A DNA stretch of 64,000 nt. Origin: Luidia sarsii (taxonomy: Eukaryota; Echinodermata; Asteroidea; Paxillosida; Luidiidae). This document shows positions 34,001 to 46,000 of the stretch, in pieces. Both the position numbers and the translations under genes were made by a program. Every line of letters begins with the position of its first letter. Position 1 is the stretch's first letter. The notes under the pieces are model-generated. The model was not told the DNA's origin. It ran no database searches and saw nothing but the letters and a program-made list of their open reading frames with translations. Location of the stretch: contig OX465120.1 in the NCBI GenBank assembly GCA_949987565.1, positions 7,888,587 to 7,952,586 on the forward strand, written 5' to 3'.

Positions 34001-37000
34001 GTCAGAAAGCAATACTAGATGAAGTGTCAGAAAGCAATACTAGATGAAGTGTCAGAAAGCAATACTAGATGAAGTGTCAGAAAGCAATACAAGATGAAGT
34101 GTCAGGAAGCAATACTAGATGAAGTGTCAGGAAGCAATACTAGATGAAGTGTCAGAAAGCAATACAAGATGAAGTGTCAGGAAGCAATACTAGATGAAGT
34201 GTCAGGAAGCAATACTACATGAAGTGTCAGAAAGCAATTCAAGATGAAGTGTCAGAAAGCAATACTAGATGAAGTGCCAGAAAGCAATACTAGATGAAGT
34301 GTCAGAAAGCAATTCAAGATGAAGTGTCAGAAAGCAATACTAGATGAAGTGTCAGAAAGCAATACTAGATGAAGTGTCAGAAAGCAATACTAGATGAAGT
34401 GTCAGGAAGCAATACTAGATGAAGTGTCAGAAAGCAATACAAGATGAAGTGTCAGAGAGCAATACTAGATGAAGTGTCAGAAAGCAATTCAAGGTGAAGT
34501 GTCAGAAAGCAATACTAGATGAAGTGTCAGAAAGCAATACTAGATGAAGTGTCAGAAAGCAATTCAAGATGAAGTGTCAGAAAGTAATACAAGATGAAGT
34601 GTCAGAAAGCAATACAAGATGAAGTGTCAGGAAGCAATACTAGATGAAGTGTCAGAAAGCAATACTAGATGAAGTGTCAGAAAGCAATACTAGATGAAGT
34701 GTCAGAAAGCAATTCAAGATGAAGTGTCAGAAAGCAATACTAGATGAAGTGTCAGAAAGCAATTCAAGATGAAGTGTCAGAAAGCAATACTAGATGAAGT
34801 GTCAGAAAGCAATACTAGATGAAGTGTCAGAAAGCAATTCAAGATGAAGTGTCAGAAAGCAATACAAGATGAAGTGTCAGAAAGCAATACAAGATGAAGT
34901 GTCAGGAAGCAATACTAGATGAAGTGTCAGAAAGCAATACTAGATGAAGTGTCAGAAAGCAATACTAGATGAAGTGTCAGAAAGCAATTCAAGATGAAGT
35001 GTCAGAAAGCAATACTAGATGAAGTGTCAGAAAGCAATACAAGATGAAGTGTCAGAAAGCAATACAAGATAAAGTGTCAGAAAGCAATACTAGATGAAGT
35101 GTCAGAAAGCAATACAAAATGAAGTGTCAGAAAGCAATACTAGATGAAGTGTCAGAAAGCAATACTAGATGAAGTGTCAGAAAGCAATACAAGATGAAGT
35201 GTCAGAAAGCAATACAAGATGAAGTGTCAGAAAGCAATACAAGATGAAGTGTCAGAAAGCAATACAAGATGAAGTGTCAGAAAGCAATACAAGATGAAGT
35301 GTCAGAAAGCAATACAAGATGAAGTGTCAGAAAGCAATACAAAATGAAGTGTCAGAAAGCAATACTAGATGAAGTGTCAGAAAGCAATACTAGATGAAGT
35401 GTCAGAAAGCAATACAAGATGAAGTGTCAGAAAGCAATACAAGATGAAGTGTCAGAAAGCAATACAAGATGAAGTGTCAGAAAGCAATACTAGATGAAGT
35501 GTCAGAAAGCAATACAAGATGAAGTGTCAGAAAGCAATACTAGATGAAGTGTCAGAAAGCAATACAAGATGAAGTGTCAGAAAGCAATACTAGATGAAGT
35601 GTCAGAAAGCAATACAAGATGAAGTGTCAGAAAGCAATACAAGATGAAGTGTCAGAAAGCAATACAAGATGAAGTGTCAGAAAGCAATACTAGATGAAGT
35701 GTCAGAAAGCAATACAAGATGAAGTGTCAGAAAGCAATACAAGATGAAGTGTCTGAAAGCAATACTACATGTAGATGAAGTGTCAGAAAGCAATACAAGA
35801 TGAAGTGTCAGAAAGCAATACTAGATGAAGTGTCAGAAAGCAATACAAGATGAAGTGTCAGAAAGCAATACAAGATGAAGTGTCAGAAAGCAATACAAAA
35901 TGAAGTGTCAGAAAGCAATACTAGATGAAGTGTCAGAAAGCAATACAAGATGAAGTGTCAGAAAGCAATACTAGATGAAGTGTCAGAAAGCAATACAAGA
36001 TGAAGTGTCAGAAAGCAATACTAGATGAAGTGTCAGAAAGCAATACAAGATGAAGTGTCAGAAAGCAATACAAGATGAAGTGTCAGAAAGCAATACAAGA
36101 TGAAGTGTCTGAAAGCAATACTACATGTAGATGAAGTGTCAGAAAGCAATACAAGATGAAGTGTCAGAAAGCAATACAAGATGAAGTGTCAGAAAGCAAT
36201 ACAAGATGAAGTGTCAGAAAGCAATACAAGATGAAGTGTCAGAAAGCAATACAAGATGAAGTGTCAGAAAGCAATACAAGATGAAGTGTCAGAAAGCAAT
36301 ACTAGATGAAGTGTCAGAAAGCAATACAAGATGAAGTGTCAGAAAGCAATACAAGATGAAGTGTCAGAAAGCAATACAAAATGAAGTGTCAGAAAGCAAT
36401 ACTAGATGAAGTGTCAGAAAGCAATACAAGATGAAGTGTCAGAAAGCAATACAAGATGAAGTGTCAGAAAGCAATACAAGATGAAGTGTCTGAAAGCAAT
36501 ACTACATGTAGATGAAGTGTCAGAAAGCAATACAAGATGAAGTGTCAGAAAGCAATACAAGATGAAGTGTCAGAAAGCAATACTAGATGAAGTGTCAGAA
36601 AGCAATACTAGATGAAGTGTCAGAAAGCAATACTAGATGAAGTGTCAGAAAGCAATACTAGATGAAGTGTCAGGAAGCAATACTAGATGAAGTGTGAGAA
36701 AGCAATACTAGATGAAGTGTGAGAAAGCAATACAAGATGAAGTGTCAGAAAGCAATACTAGATGAAGTGTCAGAAAGCAATACAAGATGAAGTGTCAGAA
36801 AGCAATACAAGATGAAGTGTCAGAAAGCAATACAAGATGAAGTGTCAGAAAGCAATACAAGATGAAGTGTCAGAAAGCAATACAAGATGAAGTGTCAGAA
36901 AGCAATACAAGATGAAGTGTCAGAAAGCAATACTAGATGAAGTGTCAGAAAGCAATACTAGATGAAGTGTCAGAAAGCAATACTAGATGAAGTGTCAGAA

Positions 37001-40000
37001 AGCAATACTAGATGAAGTGTGAGAAAGCAATACTAGATGAAGTGTGAGAAAGCAATACTAGATGAAGTGTGAGAAAGCAATACAAGATGAAGTGTCAGAA
37101 AGCAATACTAGATGAAGTGTCAGAAAGCAATACAAGATGAAGTGTCAGAAAGCAATACAAGATGAAGTGTCAGAAAGCAATACTAGATGAAGTGTCAGAA
37201 AGCAATACTAGATGAAGTGTCAGAAAGCAATACAAGATGAAGTGTCAGAAAGCAATACAAGATGAAGTGTCAGAAAGCAATACAAGATGAAGTGTCTGAA
37301 AGCAATACTACATGTAGATGAAGTGTCAGAAAGCAATACAAGATGAAGTGTCAGAAAGCAATACAAGATGAAGTGTCAGAAAGCAATACTAGATGAAGTG
37401 TCAGAAAGCAATACTAGATGAAGTGTCAGAAAGCAATACTAGATGAAGTGTCAGAAAGCAATACTAGATGAAGTGTCAGAAAGCAATACTAGATGAAGTG
37501 TCTGAAAGCAATACTACATGTAGATGAAGTGTCAGAAAGCAATACAAGATGAAGTGTCAGAAAGCAATACAAGATGAAGTGTCAGAAAGCAATACTAGAT
37601 GAAGTGTCAGAAAGCAATACTAGATGAAGTGTCAGAAAGCAATACTAGATGAAGTGTCAGAAAGCAATACTAGATGAAGTGTCAGAAAGCAATACAAGAT
37701 GAAGTGTCAGAAAGCAATACTAGATGAAGTCTGAGAAAGCAATACTAGATGAAGTGTCAGAAAGCAATACTAGATGAAGTGTCAGAAAGCAATACAAGAT
37801 GAAGTGTCAGAAAGCAATACTAGATGAAGTGTCAGAAAGCAATACAAGATGAAGTGTCAGAAAGCAATACAAGATGAAGTGTCAGAAAGCAATACAAGAT
37901 GAAGTGTCAGAAAGCAATACTAGATGAAGTGTCAGAAAGCAATACAAGATGAAGTGTCAGAAAGCAATACAAGATGAAGTGTCAGAAAGCAATACAAGAT
38001 GAAGTGTCTGAAAGCAATACTACATGTAGATGAAGTGTCAGAAAGCAATACAAGATGAAGTGTGAGAAAGCAATACAAGATGAAGTGTCAGAAAGCAATA
38101 CTAGATGAAGTGTCAGAAAGCAATACTAGATGAAGTGTCAGAAAGCAATACTAGATGAAGTGTCAGAAAGCAATACTAGATGAAGTGTCAGGAAGCAATA
38201 CTAGATGAAGTGTGAGAAAGCAATACTAGATGAAGTGTGAGAAAGCAATACAAGATGAAGTGTCAGAAAGCAATACTAGATGAAGTGTCAGAAAGCAATA
38301 CAAGATGAAGTGTCAGAAAGCAATACAAGATGAAGTGTCAGAAAGCAATACTAGATGAAGTGTCAGAAAGCAATACTAGATGAAGTGTCAGAAAGCAATA
38401 CAAGATGAAGTGTCAGAAAGCAATACAAGATGAAGTGTCAGAAAGCAATACAAGATGAAGTGTCAGAAAGCAATACAAGATGAAGTGTCTGAAAGCAATA
38501 CTACATGTAGATGAAGTGTCAGAAAGCAATACAAGATGAAGTGTCAGAAAGCAATACAAGATGAAGTGTCAGAAAGCAATACTAGATGAAGTGTCAGAAA
38601 GCAATACTAGATGAAGTGTCAGAAAGCAATACTAGATGAAGTGTCAGAAAGCAATACTAGATGAAGTGTCAGAAAGCAATACTAGATGAAGTGTCAGAAA
38701 GCAATACTAGATGAAGTGTCTGAAAGCAATACTACATGTAGATGAAGTGTCAGAAAGCAATACTACATGTAGATGAAGTGTCAGAAAGCAATACTAGATG
38801 AAGTGTCAGAAAGCAATACTAGATGAAGTGTCAGAAAGCAATACTAGATGAAGTGTCAGAAAGCAATACAAGATGAAGTGTGAGAAAGCAATACAAAATG
38901 AAGTGTCAGAAAGCAATACTAGATGAAGTGTCAGAAAGCAATACAAGATGAAGTATGAGAAAGCAATACAAGATGAAGTGTCAGGAAGCAATACTAGATG
39001 AAGTGTCAGAAAGCAATACTAGATGAAGTGTGAGAAAGCAATACAAAATGAAGTGTCAGAAAGCAATACTAGATGAAGTGTCAGAAAGCAATACTAGATG
39101 AAGTGTGAGAAAGCAATACAAGATGAAGTGTCAGGAAGCAATACTAGATGAAGTGTCAGAAAGCAATACAAGATGAAGTGTGAGAAAGCAATACTAGATG
39201 AAGTGTCAGAAAGCAATACTAGATGAAGTGTCAGAAAGCAATACAAGATGAAGTGTCAGAAAGCAATACAAGATGAAGTGTCAGAAAGCAATACTAGATG
39301 AAGTGTGAGAAAGCAATACTAGATGAAGTGTGAGAAAGCAATACAAGATGAAGTGTCAGGAAGCAATACTAGATGAAGTGTGAGAAAGCAATACTAGATG
39401 AAGTGTCAGGAAGCAATACTAGATGAAGTGTGAGAAAGCAATACAAGATGAAGTGTCAGAAAGCAATACTAGATGAAGTGTCAGAAAGCAATACAAGATG
39501 AAGTGTCAGGAAGCAATACTAGATGAAGTGTGAGAAAGCAATACAAGATGAAGTGTCAGGAAGCAATACAAGATGAAGTGTCAGAAAGCAATACTAGATG
39601 AAGTGTCAGAAAGCAATACAAGATGAAGTGTCAGAAAGCAATACTAGATGAAGTGTCAGAAAGCAATACAAGATGAAGTGTCAGAAAGCAATACTAGATG
39701 AAGTGTCAGAAAGCAATACTAGATGAAGTGTCAGAAAGCAATACTAGATGAAGTGTCAGAAAGCAATACTAGATGAAGTGTCAGAAAGCAATACTAGATG
39801 ATATGCCAGACAGACTTTAGGCCAAGCATCCCAACCCTTTAGTTTAAATGACATGCCACTCACCTCGGAATGCTGACCATAGTTTTGTCTTTGCCTGATT
39901 TTAGTGCTTGAGTCCATTGCTCCTCTTGGCCCTTGATGGAATACTGACTCATATCAAGAAGCTTCAATCTCTCCAACTCCTTCTTCTGCTTGGCTTGTAT

Positions 40001-43000
40001 TTCTTTTGCTGCCTCCTCCTACCATTAACCACAATATGAAATTATATTGAAATAAAATGCACTATAAAAAGATGCATACAATAGTTTCAATGAAGTACAC
40101 GAAATCCAAATATCGTATTAGATCCCCTTGAAACATATTACATATGGGATGTATGATGCAACACTGCCATAATTTATTTAAGTTTAACAAGGCAAATTCT
40201 CCTTTTTTTCTTAAAAAAAGCAACTGAAAGTGTTTGTTTCCTTGTACTTTGTCTTCCTTGCAGTGGAAAGAGGCCATGTATAATAATAATAGTTTACGGT
40301 AGACTGACCTGGAAGTCACTGAGCAGTACTTTGTTTTTGGCTCCATTTCTTTATATATACCGGTATGTATAGCAATGTGTCATTCCAGTGAAAATTGACT
40401 CACCAAATCCTGGCTCATGGATTGTTTGGTTGGCTCCATCATAACCTCCTTCTCTGGGGCAGTTATGATTTGCCTCTCTACTTGTCTTTCAAGTGTTCCA
40501 TTAAACTCCTGTACTACCTTCCTAATAATTCTATTGAAGAGTGCTAGAAGCTGACTTGCAGGAACATCTAGGTCCTTGGCAAGGGAATCTACTGTCTTAT
40601 GCTGCAGACCCAAACCAACCAGGATTGCCTTGAAATCAAAATAAACATATTATATGTTAGAGTGACAGCAGAGTCTTTCAGAATGCTTGATTAAGAAATC
40701 CGTTTTTTCACAAATCATCATAACAATGGATTATCAAAATCTGCCACCCATGTTGACTTACAGACTGGACTGGTGACAGATGAGCCTGGATTCTGTGCAA
40801 GGCATAATGTTTGGCGATACAGGGTACAAGATCCATGATGAGATGATAGTCAGCCATATTACGAGAATACAAATCAAGGCGTTGCAGATCATACTTGGTA
40901 TAATATGTCTCCAGTTCATCAGCTTGTAAAGCTGTTAAGAGAAACAAGACTCAAATTAACTCTAAGAATTGCTTTGAAGTAAATACAGAATCTGTTGCAA
41001 ATTACTCACTGACTAAAATAACCCGGAATACATAAATCTCAAAAGTTAGAGGGCCTGACCTTTTCATCCTAACAGGACCTTTCTCAAAGTCAAAGCCTTT
41101 GATCCTGCTAGGATCGAAATGTCAGGCCCTCTATCTTTTGAGAATTGCTTTGAGGATATATATTTTTTTCTTCACATTTTTCATTAAAAACAAGATAAAA
41201 AACCAAAATTCTTTAATTAGGTGACAACACATCAAAGCAATTACAGTTGTACCATTGATATTTCCTAACCGTATCCATCTTGATATAAGTCTATATGAAG
41301 GGTAGTATACAGTATGTATAAATGTGACTTCAGTATGTACATTCATTTCAGGCTAAGATTTAATCTTGCAAGAACCTCACACAAGGCTCAGTTGAGATTC
41401 CACTGCAACCAACACATGGAGCAGTTGGAGATGGTACTGTACATGCACATGAACAATGATTTCTAAAACTTCAATCAACAGAAAAGAGAGGCTTTTCCTT
41501 CTATTCTCTGTGGAAATAATGCCAATCTAAGACTTGTATAAACACACAAATCATGTATTGAACTAATTTTTTATGGGGTTGAATCACAATGATTATTTTG
41601 TACACAAAAATCAGGAGCCAAAGGGCATGTTTGTTATAGTCGAATGTTCGGTATACCAACATTTGTTATAGCGATATTCAAATGTACAACATGGTTATAA
41701 CTTGAAATATACCAGAGGTGACACAGTGCCGGGATGACGTGTGACCAGCTTGCCCTTTAACTTAATGCTAAAGAAGGGTAAAACCAGGGTTCTCCCCAGG
41801 ATTTAAAAACAGGCGTAGGGGTTTCAAATAAGTGAGTGCAAAGTGTGAAGAACCTAACATTGTGGGATCTGGGGCTCGCTTAAGGGCCCTGGAAAATTTG
41901 GGACCCGAAATGCTCTCTGAAGCAAGTATGAGCGTTTCAAGACACTTTGCAGAGCTTTTTAATTTTTCTATTTTGGATATCAACATGTTCAATAGTGCAA
42001 CTTGTGTTTAACAAAATGTCTGAGATAAAAAGTCATTAATTTCTTGGAGCTATGGTGGGAAATGACAGATTTCTATAGCAGTTTTCCGAGCCACTCATTT
42101 GTCATATCCAGAGAAAATATCAGATGTAGACATGGAAAAAACAACCAAAAGGTTACTAATGTACACACCTTTACTCTAGTTTGCAACCTCAAATCTTTAA
42201 TATTCAGAAGCAAGACAGGCCAGCATATTGGATGGGAAAAAGTGTGTGGGGCATAGTTAGTAGCATAACAGCCAAGAATTCCATGAAATTGGCCTGATAC
42301 TCTGGCTTGTCTTTGGGGAGAATCCTATGTAAAACTAATGAGAAGACCAACACTTAATAATTTGGGAAGTTTATTGGGTGAAAATCAATACATGTTCTTT
42401 AAACATTTCATGCCGGGCCACTTTCCAGTGGCCATAACCACCATATGGGAGTTTTTCAAAACTTGCCTAAACAATCGAGAACAATATATATGAAATTTCA
42501 AGGTTTTCATGGTGAGAGTATCAGAATAAGTGATAGGTTTGCGGTAACACCAAGAAATCTCTTTTGTGAGTGTGTTCCCGAAGAACAGAGCATATTGTTT
42601 GAAACATTGAGTTCTTCCAGTTCTTTTCAGATCCACACACACTCACAAAAGATAAATTTCATAGTGATACTGCAAACCTACAACAATATAAATCTGTGAA
42701 ATACTAGTGCATTATGTGTACAAGTGAATACAATAATCTGACAATGCATGTAGCAACTTGTGTCAAAACAGATTCTGTCATGTTACATAATGCTTAATGG
42801 AGTTTTTGTTTAAAATTTGGTCAATACTGGTGTCCACATTTGGAGTAACACCAGCGGCACTCCGAGTTTTACGCCATATCTTATTGCGTACATTACACAA
42901 AGTGTTTTTGATGGATTTCACAAATGTTACGCACTACCAGGATAGGGTGCAAGTTGGGACCTTAAGCCATAACATGTAGCCAAATTTATGCCGCATCTTT

Positions 43001-46000
43001 AGGTGTCGTAAGTTGTTGCTACATGTCGTAAATATGGCGTTGATGCTGCAAGTGCAACGTGAACATTAGAGAGCACTTCACCGAGAGATTGTTTCGCGAC
43101 AGAGCACAGTCCTTTGGATACTCTTCAATCAATCTTTCACGTAGACCGTGATGACATGGTGAGTTTTGTCCAGCATCACCTTTGAAAGAGAAGAGCCACA
43201 CAGTCCAGACTCTAGTTCGATGGTCGATTTGAAAGCGAACTGGACAGGGCCCAGGACTCATAACCATGGATACTTTTGACGACAGCGAAATCAGAGGGCA
43301 TTAAAGATTATCCTGGGAGGGAATATTTTGTATTGTTGAAGATTTGCAAGAGCATTTGGAGCATCAGACTTGGGTTATTCCCCAATTTTAATGCAAAGAT
43401 GAAACACAACACACATACATTACATGTATCTTGTTTTTCATGAGAAATTACCCACATTCTTCATTGCAGCAGTGTAAGAAATACAAATGGCTGCCTCTAA
43501 TAACATTTCCGCAGCACGTGTACTCTCTACGAACATTACATGCAGGAAGTGTACTTCAAAGCATGTACTGTGAACAGTCCTTGATATGACCCAAGGTCAC
43601 CCTCGTTCAAAATCTTTTACAAAAATAAAGTGACAATCGGATGTTGCGCAGTTAAGACGAGTTTTGTGAAATCAATGTTAAGTTACAGTATAGCGCAGCT
43701 ACACAATAAGTTTATGTCGTAAGTATTGCACCATAAGTAGATAAGGCATACCGGTAAGTTACGCACAGTTTTATGAAATTGGCTGCTGAGGTGAAGTGGT
43801 TAAGAGTTACCAGATTCAGTACATGCAAAAAGCTATTTATAGATATTTCTGAACCAAGGAAGTCAACAAATCAATCTTCAAAGTCAGACAAGTATAAATT
43901 ATTCAATTTTCTTAACTAATCGATAAAAAAAAACCCACATATTATAAGACCAAGAATTAGAGATAAATCTTCAATATTGCTCTGATCTAGTTTTTCTAAG
44001 TGATGGTGAATTAGTTTTGGCAAAAATTGCAAATGTGAGAAAACATTTATACAGTAAACCTCGGCTAAGCCAAGCTCATCTTACTTGTCAACTCGCTCAA
44101 GTCTGCAGTCTGAACGGAGGGTATTTCCCAATTTCTTAAAACATGTGAAATGCCCGTTTTAGGGGTTCCACAATTGACATAAAAACAGTCAATTGAACAC
44201 ATGCACGCACATGCAAAAATGTTGCCACTGCTTTAATTTTTTTCAAGATCTTGAAAAATTGAGACCAACAAGAGTAGCCACACTGAGCAGTATAGAATGA
44301 GAGCTTGCTGCATGCTGTGTACAGCCAGATAGCGTGTTATTGTGATGATCGATATTTGTTGGAAAATAGAATAGAAAATGGAAGAGAAGGGTCACGCTGT
44401 AATCCAAGTTAAACATGACAGGAGTGTAACTTATATACAGGTAAATGTATATACATGTAGGGGCATATAAGTAAAAGCATGATTGACAACATGCCTACAT
44501 GTATGTAGCCCACATGCATTTACACGTTGATGTGTAAGTCAGCAAAATGATGACTTACAGCCATAAATCGTATGAAAAATGCCGGTCCCGAGGGTGCCGA
44601 CTAAGCCAAGGTTTACAGTATTGGTATGTGTTTTTGTTATCTTTTGTTTATTGTTCTTGCTATTCAAATATTCTGAAACTTACACTGAACTTGTGGTTTG
44701 TAGTCTTTGTGATGAAGTACACTCAGTGCCATTGAGGGTGAAAAGGAACGAAACTGATAGGAACATAATGCAACAAACCGCCTCTTGAAATCTACAAGAA
44801 AATAAGAAGAATGCCACAGGTTTGTCTTTGCACCAAAAACATTCCTTCACTGCTTACAGTCTCATTGTAGCACCGGTTGTTTTCTTGGTTTGTAGTAGCA
44901 AACTTGACAACAGGTGATAAGATTGCTAGTCCAATCACCAGAACAGTTTTCCTGGATCCAGATCCGAATAGAGGATAAACTTGATCATACAGTTAAGTAA
45001 TCCCAAATAATTGAACCGTCGATCAGATAATCTCATCTCCCCCTACCGGGTTTCTAAAACTTGCTTACATTTGAAAATGGAATTAATCACTTAAAACATG
45101 ACTACAGTACCGGTACTTTAACTTTGGAATTAAAGTCAGAAAGGTAAAGAAAAACCTGACAGGGGAATTTTTAAAACAATTTTGAAAAAATGGCAAAGAA
45201 AACTTTGACTGGAGCGGGACTTGAATTGAAAACCTCTGGTTTGGCAAACCAGCACTCTTACCATCTGAGCTATCCAGCCCTTAGATGGTGGCCTTACTGA
45301 ATAGTCAACTATTCTTTGCCTGGGTGGGGACAGGTGAGCTACCAGGGGTAGAGTCATTCAACCATTAACAGCTTTATATCTCCTGGATATAAGGTACAAT
45401 GTATGGCTGCCAAAAATTGAAAAAATCGACATGAAGTAAAAAAACCCCAATTTTTTGTTACAATATCCCAGCAAGACACTAAGAAACTGATATTACTCAC
45501 ACAATGTATTTGTTATTAACAACAGTAAGCACATACATGAACCTTGTATATGTGATTCACGTATCTTTTCAAACTGCATACATCATGTATGTAGGAAGCT
45601 AATGTTTCCACTAATGTTCAAGTGGAAAGAGAAAAAGGCAGTTACGGTATATACAGTGTAAAGGATAATTGCATGCAAACACTTAAATTAATCAGTAGCA
45701 CTGAAAAATGGCTAACATTGACTCAATACCATAAGAAATGATCGAAAAAAAAAATTCTTTCCTGTCAAAAAATGACTGGTCTTTTCTTTGTTAAAATGTT
45801 ACACATTAACAAGTGTTGAGAATTACCAGTATATGTAGCCGTTAAGTGCTGACATACCTTGACAAAAGGACATTAGCCATGACTGACTGGATGACTTCTC
45901 ACTGATGTCTTCATTTACAATCTTCAGCATGATACAAGAATGCTCACCAGTCAACTCATTCTACAGTACAGATCAAAGGATAAAATCTCAATGCCACAAT

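Noticed and set aside
38806..38991. Minus-strand frame of hydrophobic repeats
   Set aside because: It is a translation of the 25-bp satellite; the unit is not a multiple of three and the frame closes at random.
31190..39800. CRISPR-like array
   Set aside because: Units are head-to-tail with no unique spacers, and the locus is an intron of an animal gene.
43440..43520. Minus-strand stretch reading [14 protein letters not shown], considered as the missing NAT10 segment
   Set aside because: It recurs near 20320-20400 as part of a MITE family and does not match NAT10.
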